Positions 43,635-56,722 of a DNA stretch of 64,000 bases are shown here, piece by piece. The stretch is from Lathyrus oleraceus (taxonomy: Eukaryota > Streptophyta > Magnoliopsida > Fabales > Fabaceae). The DNA lies in contig NC_066581.1 of NCBI RefSeq assembly GCF_024323335.1, positions 446,425,816 through 446,489,815 of the forward strand. Reading direction: 5' to 3'. The notes below the pieces were generated by a model. It ran no database searches, was not told where the DNA came from, and was given only the letters and a program-made list of their open reading frames with translations. How positions within the stretch are numbered: position 1 is the stretch's first letter; each line of letters begins with the position of its first letter. Both the position numbers and the translations under genes were made by a program.

Positions 43635-44100
43635 ACCGGAGATTTCCATAAAGCTTTTGACAGTATCAAAGAATATCTGCTTGAGCCTCCGATTCTGTCT
43701 CAGCATGTTGAAAGGAGACCGTTGATCATGTATTTGATTGTGCTTGAAGAAAGTATGGGTTGTGTTCTTGGTCATCAAGATAAATTTGGAAAGAAAGAAT
43801 ATGAAACTTACTACCTCAGTAAGAAATTCACTGACTATGAGACTCGGTATTTTATGCTTGAAAAAATAATGTAGAGCATTTGCTTGGGCTGCTAAGCGTC
43901 TGTGCCAGTATATGTTAAATCACACTACTTGGTTGATATCCAAAATGGATCCAATCAAGTATATTTTTAGAAGCCTTCTTTAACTAGGAGGATTTCCCGT
44001 TGGCAGATGTTGTTATCAGAGTATGATATTGAATACCGATCTCAAAAAGGTATTAAAGGTAGTGTCTTGGCTGACCATTTGGCTCACCAACCGATTGAAG
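43635..44100 (+). pseudogene. Y first RNase H (retroelement type)
   Basis: Follows RT: KAFDSIKEYLLEPPIL, RPLIMYLIVLEESMGCVLGH, YYLSKKFTDYETRY, then frame breaks near 43870 and 43985, RWQMLLSEYDIEY and VLADHLAHQPIEDY. The usual first Asp region is replaced by LIVLEES-type sequence, as in Tat elements where this domain is degenerate. Confidence 0.83.
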
Positions 44101-44146
44101 ATTATCAGTAAGTACAATATGATTTTCCTTCTGAAGAGATCTTGTA

Positions 44147-44716
44147 TTGAAAATGAAAGATTGTGATGAACCATTGCTTGAAGAAGGGCCAGAACCTGGT
44201 TCCCATTGGGGCATGGTATTTGATGGAGCTGTTAATCAGTATGGTAATGGCATTAGGGAAGTGATTATTACTCCTCAAGGCACTCATTTTCCGTTTACAG
44301 CTAGATTGACTTTCAAGTGCACAAACAATATGGCTGAGTATGAAGCTTGCATTATGGGGCTTGAAGATGCCATTGATCTCAGAATCAAATATTTGGACGT
44401 CTATGGATATTCAGCCTTGGTTGTGAATCAAATCAAAGGTGAATGGGAGACGAATCAACCCGGTTTGATACCATATAGAGATTATACGAGGAGGATTTCA
44501 ACTTTCTTTACAAAGTTTGAATTTCATCATATCCCTCATGATGAAAACCGGATGGCAGATGCTCTTACACCGTTGGCTTCGATGATTGTGGTAAAATTCT
44601 GGAATGAAGTTCCCAATCTGAATTTGATACGTCTTGATAGGCCAGCTCATGTGTTTGTTGTTGAAGAGGTCAAAGATGAGAAGCCATGGTATTTTGATAT
44701 CAAGTGTTTCCTCTAG
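44147..44716 (+). pseudogene. Y second, archaeal-type RNase H
   Basis: A 189-residue open frame: MVFDGAVNQYGNGI (first Asp), NNMAEYEACIMGLEDAIDL (Glu), LVVNQIKGEW (Asp of the usual SxLVxxQ...GEW region not obvious) and HHIPHDENRMADALTPLASM (Asp). A second RNase H of this type between the first RNase H and integrase defines the Tat/Ogre lineage. It is intact in frame, although the element as a whole is dead. Confidence 0.88.
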
Positions 44717-45845
44717 AGTCAAATTTACCCACATGGGGCATCTTTGAAAGATAAGAAGACTTTGAGGAGATTAACTGGCAACTTCTACCCGAATGGTGAT
44801 GTGCTTTGCAAAAGAAACTTCGATATGGTTTTGCTCAGATGCATGGATTTACAATAAGCATACCTTTTGATGATTAAAATCCATGAAGGTTCCTTTGGAA
44901 CTCATTCCAATGGACATGCTATGAGTAAGAAGATGTTGAGAACAGGTTACTATTGGCTGACAATGGAATCTTACTGTTGCAAGTTTGTGAAGAAATGCCA
45001 CAAGTGTTAAATTTATGCAGATAAGATTCATGTTCCTCCGACACTATTGAATGTCATTTCCTCTCCATGGCCCTTCTCCATGTGGGGAATTGATAAGATT
45101 GGCATGATTGAGCCTAAAGCTTCAAACAGACATCATTTTATTCTGGTGGCCATTGACTACTTCACAAAGTGGGTTGAAACGACATTGTATGTGAATGCAA
45201 CCAAGTAAGTTATTGTGAGGTTTATCAAGAATCATATTATATGTCGGTATGGTGTGCCTAGTAAGATCATTACCGAAAATGGATCTAACTTGAACAACAA
45301 TATGGTGGAAGATCTTTGCAAAGACTTCAAGATTGCACATCATAATTCTTCTCCCTACAAACCTAAGATGAATGGGGCTATTGAAACTGCAAACAAGAAC
45401 ATCAAGAAGATCATTCAGAAGATGGTTATAACCTACAAAGATTAGCGTGAGATGCTCCCATTTTCTTTGCATGGGTACCATACATCCGTCCGCACTTCCA
45501 TACGGGCAACCCCTTTCTCACTTGTTTATGGTATGAAAGTTGTACTCCCCGTGGAGGTTGAGATCCCATCACTATGTGTTTTGATGGAAGCCAATTTGAC
45601 AAAAGCTGAATGGTGCCAAACCAGATATGACCAGCTGAATTTTATTGAAGAGATTGACTGCCATGTGTCATTGTCAGTTATATCAACAAAGAATGAAGAA
45701 AGCTTTTGATAAGAAGGTCATGCCTCGTGTGTGCCGAGAAGGTGACCTTGTGCTCAAGAAGATTATATCTTTCAAACCTGATGCTAGGGGCAAATGGACT
45801 CCTAATTATGAAGGCTCATATGTTTTTAAGAGAGCCTTTTCTTAG
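44717..45845 (+). pseudogene. Y integrase
   Basis: N-terminal zinc finger His-His-Cys-Cys (HEGSFGTHSNGH ... CCKFVKKCHKC, 44880-45007), core with WGIDKIG (first Asp, near 45090), VAIDYFTKWVE, IITENGSNLNN (45269-45301) and NGAIETANKNIKKII (catalytic Glu), then a C-terminal GPY/F-like part (KWTPNYEGSYVFKRAFS to 45845). The second catalytic residue, Asp in TDNG, is Glu here. Nonsense codons at about 45007, 45206, 45443 and 45707 break the chain. Confidence 0.88.
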
Positions 45846-46040
45846 GCGGTGCTTTGATTGTTACAGCGATGCATGGTGAAGAGCTCACTCATCCTGTGAA
45901 CGAAGATGGAGTCAAGAAATACATATCCTAAAAAGAAAAAGAACAACTCGCTAAGTTGAAAACTCAGAAGGGCGACTTAGGAAAAAGTGAGCGTCTCGCT
46001 GGATTGAAAATCCGAAAGGGAGATCCAGGCAAAAGTTAGA
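45846..46040 (+). other. Y tail after integrase, short repeats
   Basis: A coding-like remnant with two related units: (ctc)gctaagttgaaaactcagaagggcgactta and ctggattgaaaatccgaaagggagatcc. Comparable Lys-rich tails follow integrase in Ogre relatives. Function unknown. Confidence 0.6.
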
Positions 46041-48600
46041 GACATAAAACAGAAAATTCATCCCTATAGATTGAGTACCCCACCCTGAGGAAATATATGC
46101 AAAAATTAGGCATTATGGCAAGTAACTGCAGTCGGTTGATCCCCGGTCATGGGAGCAATTTTGAGCAAGTCAATCGGTTCTGATTCGTCATTTTAAACCG
46201 AAGCCAAGAACACAACAAATATTAAAGTTGGTAGAAGGATTGTTGATCATTGTGTTCAATGTATCCCTTTTCCATGTAAATTACCGTTTTCAACTTTTGT
46301 AAAAGATCTGTGGAGTCTTGTCACTTACAGACTACCATTCTATTAAATAAAGTTGAGCTTTTTATCCAATTGTTTCTAATCTTATTTATTTTTCCATCTA
46401 AATAGAATTGAATTTCATGATGATAATTTTGAAATTTAATTAATAAGTATAAATCATTTTTCTTAAATAATAATGAAAGCAATTACTTTTAAAAAGCAAT
46501 CAATTCCAGTAAGGAATATCAACAACAATCTGAGAACGGGTAAGTTCTAAAAGTGAGAAGCATTGTTGGTCTTCCCCAAGAGGTTGACTTGGTAACTTTT
46601 TCCTCCCCAACACTAATTCAAGTTTCCCTAACTGAGTTTGTGGGTGACCGCCGCAGTTGATTTATAGGCTCACATATTCAACAATTTGACTCAGATCCCA
46701 TACCGAGTTTTATCTCCTGAAGCGCCCGACGGAGTTCATTTCTGATTCTCGACAATGATGACCCCAAGGAGTGTTTGATTTAGTCCCCTACGAGGTTGTC
46801 CCCCATTTGATATGGTATTGACCTAAAATTCCCCGCAGAATTGACAGTTCAGATCCTCGACAGATCTTCTCGCTTTCCCCATCCAGGGTTGAGATATTCA
46901 GAGTTAGATAATTTGCATCCATCCCTAACATGTTTCTCCAGTTGGTGTTTTCATCTTGTCGAGATTAGCCGAGTGTGTAGCGATGATTCAAATCGGTGAC
47001 ATCTGTATCCTTCACGATAGTTTTGTCAGCATAATCATGTACCTACATATTCATACATCAAATATTGCATTATGCATTTTCTATTGCATCTCATTTCATT
47101 ACTTTGATCCCCTGTTGTGGTGACATTATTTCCCCATGCAGGTTTGGTGTGTCCGTCCTCCTTCAATTATAGAGTGTCGACCCCTTTTAAGCAGAAAGAG
47201 TTTAACCTTTCTCATTTCCCCACTGAGTTATTTCCTCGTGGATGATTATTATTTCAGTTTCCTCCCTAGTTAATTATCTGGAAGGAACCATTCCCCTTGA
47301 AGTATATCCTCATTGGGTTAAGTTTTTGTTTGATCGTTTATTCCTAGCTCTTACCTAGATAGATACTTTTGGTCTCCCAAGAGTCTATTGCCCAGTAACT
47401 GATAATAATCTTCTCGATTTTTGTGTACTTTAGTTTTGCCCATTACCCGGTAAAAGTAATATATTTCCTATTTTTCCCAGCGAATTCATTTTCACGTTTC
47501 CCCAGGAAGTCTATCCTTGATATGTTCATCCTAACCGGTGACAGATATTCTCCCTTTGTGGTTTTTTACCCAGTAGAAAGGTAGTTGTAATCCCTAATTT
47601 CTGTTTCCCAAAGGGTTAATCTTTGATATGTTCATCCTAACCGATGACGGGTTTTCTACTCTTTGCGATCTTCTGCGCAGTAGTCGATAGTTGTAAATCT
47701 TGCTTCCCCTGCTGAGTCTATCCTTGATCTGTTCATCCTAACCGGTGACGGATATTCTCTCTCTGGTATTCTATCCAGTAACCAATAGACATAATTCCTA
47801 CTTTTTTCAGGAAGTCTATCCTTTATATGTTTACCCTAACCGGTAATGAATATTCTTCCCATTTCCCCAGGTGGTATATCCTTGATATGTTCATCCTAAT
47901 CGATGACGGATATTCTTCCTCTGAGTTTATCCTTGATATGTTCATTTTAACCAGTGACGAATATTCTCTCTCTTTGGTCTTCTGCCTAGTAACCTGTAGT
48001 TGTAAATCCTATTTGATATTTTTCCTAACAGGTTATTCTTACCCAATAACTGGTAATGAATACACCTCCTTTTTTCCTTATCTTGGTCATCCTTGATATG
48101 TTTACCCTAATCTGTAATGGATGCCTCTCTGTCAGAGTATGTTATCTTCCTACCCAATAATAGATAATGTACTTTTGGTACTCCTTTGTTGAAGATCTTT
48201 CTTCCACAATTGAGTTTGAGCGCGTATTTTCTCAATGAAGTCGCAATTCCCTGTTTGGATCGAGTATTGCAGCTTTGTTCTGATTTACCCGTTTCCTCTG
48301 CAAATTTTCCTTTATCACCAACCGGGTCCTTCCATTGATTTATTATCATGGAAATTCCCCTCGTGTCTCCAGTAGTTTTAAGTCGAAGTCTGGCCTACGC
48401 ATAAATTTTTATCCCCAGAGTCTCTGTCTCCCTAGCGAGTGTTCCTTATGGAATGCATTATGCTCATATTTTTAACATTCACAAATGCATCATGAGGTCT
48501 CTTAGGGATCAAAATTTGTTTCTGTATGTTGTTATTTAAGTCCATTCTACTGAGTCGATACAAATATTTTAACCTTCACATCCTCAGTTAGAATGTCCTT
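46041..48600 (+). other. Y 3' untranslated region
   Basis: No coding signal. Many short boxes ending in ccccag or cccca (46580-47240), then the tandem repeats at 47508-48190, then the ttttaagtcgaagtctggcc stretch and a final purine-rich part. Confidence 0.75.
47508..48190 (+). repeat. Irregular tandem repeats in Y 3' UTR
   Basis: At least seven copies of tatccttgatatgttcatcc followed by taaccggtgacggatattc, starting near 47512, 47620, 47708, 47818, 47877, 47927 and 48088, with cagtaaccggtagttgtaaat boxes between. The same repeats occur in Z (32105-32420) and, inverted, in Y' (57240-57622). Confidence 0.87.
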
Positions 48601-48613
48601 AAATAGGGGCAAT
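48601..48613 (+). promoter_or_regulatory. Y polypurine tract
   Basis: aaataggggcaat immediately before TGTAAGACCCC; the inverted counterpart is at 56723-56736. Confidence 0.8.
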
Positions 48614-51600
48614 TGTAAGACCCCAATTTTGACCCTAAGATCCCTCATGCTATCTCATCATATGCATTGGCTTTGGGATGACACCTTGTCATCCTCCTTA
48701 CTCCTTATTCATAGGTTTTGCATTGGGAGACGTCACCAAGCACATTTGATTGTATCACATTTTGCTTTTTATTATTTACTAGCCAAAATACCAAAAATAT
48801 GTCAATGTATAGTATGTTGCTTTTGTAGGTAGTGTGTATGCTCCATCAAGCTCATATATAGGGTTTGAGACTCTCATTGCAAGGAGGCTAATCAAGAGAT
48901 GGTTCACATTGACTTTAAACAACATATATGGATCCCCATGGTCTTCACATATTATTTTGATCAAGAATTCACCAAGAGTTTAAAGTTTGTTTGCCTTGGA
49001 AACCCTAATTCATTTGGGTATCTTGTGTGACTTCCTCAACAAGTTTATTCAAAAATTGATCAAATATTTCAAAGGATAATTCATATTACATCATCTTACA
49101 CATATATGGTCCCCCATGAGTCCTAAAAATCAAGAGAATACCAAGCTAGCATGATGGTTCATGGTGATTGACCAGAGAAAGTCAACTGGTCAAAATTTGG
49201 GTTCCCTAGACCCTATCTCCTACAATTTGTGTCATGTGAAAATGATTCCAAGATAAATGTTACTCAAAATGACATTCCAAACAACTTTCATGTTGAAGTC
49301 TAGAACTAGTTTTGTTTGGAAAGTCATTTTTTATGGTGAAAGATTATAGGTCATTTTATTTGACATTCCAAACAACTTTCATGAGATTAAAGCCATTAAA
49401 ATTCCATGATAAAATTAAAAATGTCTACTTCAACTTGGATGTTTGAAGGAAGTTCAAATTCAACTTGCAAATGCATGTACCAAAAGGAAACCTTATAGGT
49501 CATTTTGGGTCATTACCATTGAATAAGTGATTTTCCTCAACTTCAAAAATGCATAACTATTTCATTCCAATCCAAATGAGGTCTAATTTGTTACCAAATT
49601 TTATAGGTTTGAAAGAGCTACAACTTTGATGAAGGAAGTTTTTCCATTTGAAGTCCATAACAAATGTTATTCAAGGTGGAAAGTAAATATTTGACTTAGT
49701 ACTTAGAAAAATTTCATTTATGTTTGATTTCCAAAATTCCACCTCAAAATTCATCATGATCCAAGCTTCAAATGGAGAAGTGTTCAACATGAAAGTTGTT
49801 CCCCCTAATCTGACCTTTCCAAAAAGTCCAAAATCATCTCATTTGGATCAATATTGAAGGACTGGCACATGGGTGTAATGCATTGTACCATTTGGAAGAT
49901 TATCATGTTCAAATTCATTTCAACATTGCATGGCTTAATGCATTGCTTTCAGCATGACTTGTGCACAATTTTGGACCTTTTCCAATCATTCTTTATGCTT
50001 TTTACACGCCCATGCAAGCTCATGATGCAATTGCTATTTTTGGATTTCAAATGAAAGTGTCTAGAAGCATTTGAATTGGCTATAAATACAAGTGTTATGA
50101 TCTTAGAACTTCATCAACACCTTGCCCAAGCTTTGCCAAGCTTTGCCAAGACAATCCAAACCTCTTATTCCATAGAAATTCTTGAACATTTCATTGAAAT
50201 CGAGTTTGAATTTCACCTTCTGTTTTGAAATTCAAACTCCAAGAATTCATTGCGCTTTCCATCTCAATTGATCACTGTAAGCAAGAGGAAGAGGAATCAA
50301 ACAAATCCAGATCAAGATCAAGTGAATTTGAAGCAACTCGAAGGTGAAATTTCAGAAACTTCATCTATTCGATTCTCTTTCAATTCTTCACTATTCTTTG
50401 TGATTTTTGGTTTACTAAATTCCTACAAAAGTAGGCAACAAGATTGAGTTTCTTTGAGGTCAAATCGAAGCAACTCAGATCATGAACCTCAAATTTCAAA
50501 TCCATGTATATTTTAATATACTTGGAATTGGGAGAAATGGAGGTCAGATTCGTGCTCCTGAGCATTTTTCCTTCAAATTAGTGTATTCATTTTTCATTTT
50601 TCATGAAGTTTTGGTTGGACCAGTCCGGTGGTCCTCACCGGAAAAGATGACCGGAGCTAAGGCTCTGGTGGTATGTTGACAGCTTCACAACCATCTAATC
50701 GTGATTCCATGTTTTAATCTTTCCTTTGTTTTATTTGACTCATGTTGTAGCGCACTAGACTCATGTGTTTGGTGCACCTTAGCGCGTGGCCATCATATCT
50801 GCCACCTTAACTAATGAGGGAGATCTGATGGCCTTGGTTTTTTGAATTTCTTTTTAATTTCTGATTTTATGTTTAATCCATTTATTTTATTTTGTTCATA
50901 TTAATTTCACTTTTAGTCCAAAAAATATAGGACTTTTACCAAAAATATTTAAATATTTTTCTCTTTCATTTTCTGAATTAAAATTATTTTTTGGATTAGT
51001 TTTGATATTTTTCATGAATTAAATGTTTTTGTGCATATTTTTAATTGTTTAAAAATACTTCTGTCTTTTTAAAAATCATGAAACTTTTTATCTAAGGTCC
51101 TTTGACCATGTTTGACCTAGGATAAATCTCTTGGCCATTTATTTGGTATTTTGAAGAGGTTTTAGGTTTTGACGAAACTAATTTGTATTTCAATGCATTT
51201 TTAATTTTATTTTTGAATTGATTAATTGTATAAAAATTATGTTGAGCCATTTTTATGGTCTTGTGATGTTTGACTATTTGTTTGGGCCTTGGTCAAGGTT
51301 GATTTGACTTTTATTGGATTAAAATCATTGGATTTATTGGATTGATGAAATGTACATTTCATCTCCCAAAATGAATGAATGATTTTAAATTGATAAAATT
51401 CCTCCCATGACCAATTTGTGTTTCTATCAAGACCAAGTTATTGAGAATTGAGCCTTCATTTGGTGCAAGTATTGGGATTTATTTGAACTCATCTGCTACA
51501 TGGTCTTGATGCAACTATTATTTTGATCTTGTGTCTAATGCATTATTTTGAGTTAATCAAGGAGTGTTTCATCTGATACATGAGAAGACAAAGAAGACTT

Positions 51601-52889
51601 CTATCTATGGGATTTGCTTGCTTAGATGTGGCCATCTTTATTTGATGCCTTGATCTTCATGATGTCTGATAATACTAATTGCTTGTTGATAATTGCTTGA
51701 TTCAAAGTCCAAAGGGAAAGTGGGTTTTCTATATGACATTCTTGTCTGTTGGATTGCATCCCATTGGTCAGATCTTTTCAACTCTTAAATTTTAATTTTA
51801 TGCTCAGGGTTAGTCTCTTCATCTTCTCCCACTTCTTAAATTTCAAATCTCTCCCCTTTTTAGAAACTTTCTTTGCTTATGATTTCAAACTTAGAACTTA
51901 TTTCAAACTGATTTCAAATCTTTTCAAACTCTTTTCTTAAATAAAACTTGTAAATGAACTTAACCATATTTGACTTTTGGCCCCTTTGTGCCCCTTTTTT
52001 ATTAAAACGTTTGATTAAAAGCAATCCACTCATTTTGAAATTGTTACCATGAACAACGAGGTTTTGATCCCTCATTTTTATGTTGGTACGTAGGCACAAG
52101 TCCGAAGGTCTTGTGAAACACAAAAATATAATCAATAAATTCTTTTCTCACCACCACGCTCTATTTTTCTCAAACATCATTTTATACCAAAACACATACA
52201 CACATAAAAAAGGGCTCCCTAGGAGTACCTAGGACACTTTGGGTGCTAACACCTCCCCTCTGTGTAATCTCTGGCATTTTATTAGTTTTGATTTGAAAAC
52301 TTCTTATCTTTTGGTTTTCTTCGTACTTTTCCCTTTTCCTTTGAAAATAATAAAAGCATGGTGGCGATTCTGGTTTTATTGACGTTAAGCTTATCCATAG
52401 CTTGATGGTCATGAACTTAACCATATTTGACTTTTGGCCCCTTTGTGCCCCTTTTTATTAAAACGTTTGATTAAAAGTAATCAACTCACTTTAAAATTGA
52501 TACCACAAACTACGAGGTTTTGATCCCTCATTTTATGTTGGTATGTAGGCACAAGTCCGAAGGTCTTGTCAAACACAAAAATATAATCAATGAATTATTT
52601 TCTCATCCCCACACTCTATTTATTGTAAACACCATTTTATACCAAAACACATACACACATGAAAAAGGGCTACCTAGGAGTACCTAGGACACTTTGGATG
52701 CTAACTCCTTCACTCTGTGTAACCAATCCCCTTACATGTAATCTCTGGCATTTTATTAGTTTTGATTTGAAAACTTCTTATCTTTGGATTTGGTTCGTAC
52801 TTTTCCCTTTTCCTTTGGAAACAATAAAAGCGCGGTGGCGACTTTGGTTTTATCGACGTTAAGTTTATCCATAGCTTAATGGGCATGAA
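48614..52889 (+). repeat. Y 3' LTR, rearranged
   Basis: Partner of 25583-30056. Three changes: a deletion of about 555 bp near 51427 (sequence at about 28425-28980 of the 5' LTR; Y' keeps it), a tandem duplication of 457 bp of the LTR end (51954-52410 and 52411-52889), and loss of the last 12 or so bases (tttaccgctaca) at the junction with Y'. TATA at 50081-50088; hairpin at 50788-50833. Confidence 0.88.
51954..52889 (+). repeat. 457-bp tandem duplication of the Y LTR end
   Basis: Unit 1 is 51954-52410 and unit 2 is 52411-52889. Both include the dnagcaatccactc-like region, the acctaggacactttgg box, AATAAAAGC and the ggtggcga(t/c)t(c/t)tgg box. The joint is at atgaa. Confidence 0.9.
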
Positions 52890-55800
52890 AATTTAAATTT
52901 AAAAGAGGCACAAAGGGCCTAAAAGAGTTTGAATGAGTGTTATCTCTTTTTGTCTTTTGAAACTTTAAGTCAATATGGTTAAGTTCATTTAAAAGTTTGA
53001 TTTAAGAAAAGGTTTAAAAAAATGCAATGGCATAAGGGAAAAATTTCTAATTTGCAAAAGAGTCTAAGTTTAGAAGTCACAAGCAAAGAAGGTTTTGAAA
53101 AGGAGGGAGAGATTTTAAATTTAATAAGTGGGAGGAGATGAAGAGACTAATCCTAAGCAAAAATTTAAAAGTTAAGAGTTGAAAAGATTTGACCAATGGG
53201 ATGTAATCCAATAGACAAGAATGTCATACAGAAACCCACTTTTCCCTTGGACTTTAGGATCAAGCAATATCAATACATAAATATCAAGATGAAGAGAAAG
53301 GCATCAAATAAATATAGCCACATCCAAGCAAGCAACTTCAAAGTCTTCTTCTTAAGCTCCCATGTATAAGATGACATACTCTTTGAATGGCTCAGAATAG
53401 GGCATTATACATAGGTTCAAAGTAACATTTGCATCAAGACCATGTAAAAGATGAATTCATAAGGATTTTAACACTTACATCAGATGAAAGTTCAATGACT
53501 TCCAAAATATTGGCATTTGCCAAGTCCTTTTGCATATGGAATGTTGCCTAATTCTAAGTCCAAGTCTCAGATCTAATCCAACAGTCCACAGAAACATTTT
53601 TTAGGGTTTTTGTTGTTTATTAAGTATCTTAAGATCAAAAGACCCCAAACACAAACAAAATACACAAGCATGTACATACAATCACAATTCATGGCTCAAG
53701 TGAGCAAAGTGAAAAATGACATAAACATAAACAAGTCAAATGGTATGTATAATGGTAAAATGATAAAAGGCTTGAATTTAAAGTGCATAAAAATAAATGA
53801 CTTGAAATTAAAAGTTAGTCAAATGTTAGTTGATTATAAGTTAGTGGAGTTTTCCTTTTTTTTAATTGTTTAAGTCATTCTTTGGAGAACAATCAACCCT
53901 CTATTCACAAGCATGGATCCTTGAACAAGGACATCTTCCAAAGGAAGGAAAAAAGGCCATGTTTCCACAAAATACCATGAAAGGGGGGAGACTTACAATC
54001 TCACTTACTAGAATGCTATGCCTTTGTGTCAAAATTTAGCTCTATGTTAAGCAATCGTAATTGGACTTATGTACATTTCATCAATCCCCAAAATCCAATG
54101 ATTTTAATCAAACAAAAGTCAAATCAACCTTGACCAACATCCAAACACAATAGTCAAACTTCACAAGTTAATAAAAATAGCTCAACATAATTTATTTTCA
54201 ATTAAACAAATTAAAAACCTATTAAAAATGCATTAAATTAAATTATGTTTGATCAAAAACCTAAAACCTCTTCAAAACACCAAATAAATGGCCAAGAGAT
54301 TTATCATAGGTCAAACAAGGTCAAAGGACCTTGTAGAAAAAATTTCACTATTTTTGAAAAATCAGAAGTATTTTTAAACAATTTCAAATATGCATAAAAA
54401 CAATTAAATCATGAAAAATATCAATATTGGTCCAAAAAATAATTTTAATTCAGAAAATCAAAGAGAAAAATATTTGATTTTTTTTGGTGAAAGACCCATA
54501 TTCTTTGGATCAATAATGAAATTAATATTAATTAATGAAAATAAAGAAATAAAAATGAAAATTCAAAAATTCAAAAATACGTGGACCATCTAATCTCCCT
54601 CATTAATTGAGGTGGAAGATCAGATGGTCCAAAGCGCGCGTTCGATGTGGTCTTTAGTCAGCTGAGTAGCACACGTGGTAATCACAATCATCGCCCCAGA
54701 TTAAAACAATTTAAATGGATCATGTGGTTAGGAAGCTTGCCAACACATCGCCGGAGCCAAAGCTCCGATTTTCTTCTCCGGTGTACCTCACCGGAATGGT
54801 CCACCTTCAACCATCACCAAAATGGAAAAGTGAGACATGGATTTAAAGAAAAATGTTGAGGAGCTCGAATCTGGACTCAATTTTGTCTAACTACAAGTAT
54901 ATGAGAAGATACAGGGAGTGTAATTTTGAGGATCATGAACTGAGTTGCTTCAATTTGACCTCAAAACAACTCAATTTTGTTTCCTACATTGGTAGGACTT
55001 CAGACAACCAAAAATCAACAAGAATAGTGGAGAAATAAGAGAGAATCGAAGGGTGGAAGTTTTTGAAAATTCACCTTTGAGTTGATCCAATTTGACTTGA
55101 TCTTGATCTAGAATTTATTGCTTTCTCCTCCTCTTGCTTGCATAAACCAAATGAACTGAAAATGGAAGTGAATTTCTTGAGTGTGAACTTCTAAACAGAA
55201 GGTGAAGTTCAAGCACGATTTCAAGAGAAATCTTAGAAAATTCTATGGCAATGAGGGTTTGTAGAGGTCTAGCAAAGCTTGGGCAAGGTGTTGATTCTGA
55301 ATCTGAAGCCTTAAGCTTGTTTAAATAGGAAATGTGTTTGATATTTACACCACTTGAAAATTTATCAAAAATAGTAATTCACTTGCATGGGTGCATGGGC
55401 AATCATTTGGGCCTCAAGAGTGATGCAATCCAACTCCAAATCGTGTACAAAGTCTGCTGAAACCATCATGTGAAGTTCAATCTTGCCAAAATATTTCTCA
55501 TGTTGAACACTTTTTCATATGAAGCTTGGATCCTGATGAATTTTGAGGTGGAAGTTTGGGAAATCAAACATATTTGAAAATTTTCTAAGTCCCAAGTCAA
55601 ATGTTCACTTCTTCCATCTTGAATAACTTTTTTTATGGACTTCAAATGAGAAATGTTCCTTCATCAAAGTTGTATATATTTCAAACCTATTAAATTTGGT
55701 CACCAATTTTACCTCATTTGGATTTGGAATGAAGAAGTTATGCATTTTAGGAGTTGAGGAAAATCACTTGTTCAATGGTATTGGTTCAAAGTGGCCTATA

Positions 55801-56722
55801 CTGTTTCCTCTTGGCACATGCATTTTCAAGTTGAATTTGCACTTCCTCCAAACATCAATGTTGGAGTAGGAATATTGAATTTGATCTTGAAATTTTAATG
55901 GATTTCATATCATAAAAAATGAGAAAGTTATGGTCTTCGGAAGTTGACCTCCAAACTAGGCTTCAAACAAAATGACCTATAATCTTTCACCATAAAAAAT
56001 GACTTTCCAAACAAAAATAGATCTAGACCTCAACATGAAATTTTTTTGGAATGTCATTTTGAGTAACTTTTCTCATGGAATCATTTCCATATGATACAAA
56101 TTATAGGAGATAGGGTCTAGGGAACCCCAGTTTTGACTAGTTGACTTCCTCTAGTCAACCACCATGAACTATCTTGCTAGCTTGACATTATCTTGACTTT
56201 TGGGACTCATGGAGGATCATATATGAATAAGATGATTAAATTTAAAATATGCCTTGAAATATTTGATCAATTGTTTAAGATACTTGTTGAAGAAGTCACA
56301 CAAGATACCCATATGAATTAGGGTTTCCAAGGCAAATCAACTCCAAACTCTTGATGTTTTCTTGATCAAAATAACATGTGATGATCATGAGGATCCATAT
56401 ATGATACTTAGAGCCAATGTAGACCAATTCATGATTGAGCTCCTTGCAAAGAGGGTCTTAAACCCTAGATATGAACTTGATAGATCATATGTGAGCAGGC
56501 ACACTACCTACAAAAGAGTTAAACTATACAATGACATATTTTTTGTATTTTGGTTAGTAAACAATGCAAAATGAAGTATGATACAATCAAATGTGCTTGG
56601 TGATCTCTCCCAATGCAAATCCAATAAATGAGGGATAAGGAGAATACCAAGGTGTGATCCCAATGCTAATGCATATGATGAGATAACATGAGGGATCTTA
56701 GGGTCAAAATTTGGGTCTTACA
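52890..56722 (-). repeat. Y' LTR, truncated and inverted
   Basis: About 3.8 kb, reverse complement of the Y LTR family. Keeps the ccggagc hairpin (54751-54768), the long hairpin (54583-54630) and a weakened TATA region (taaatag at about 55322-55328). Together with 48614-52889 it forms a tail-to-tail inverted repeat. Confidence 0.88.

Larger units (their letters stand above)
25583..52889 (+). mobile_element. Y, Ogre-type (Tat lineage) retrotransposon with nested insertions
   Basis: 5' LTR 25583-30056, PBS-like site, leader, ORF1, (Z and copia-2 insertions), protease, intron, RT, RNase H, archaeal-type RNase H, integrase, 3' UTR, polypurine tract 48601-48613 and 3' LTR 48614-52889. The two RNase H domains and ORF1 are hallmarks of Tat/Ogre. 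The two end LTRs match each other far better than either matches Z. About 7 kb of 3' LTR of copia-2, rest of Z, ORF1 end and gag are lost or displaced at the 41057 junction. Not functional. Confidence 0.88.
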
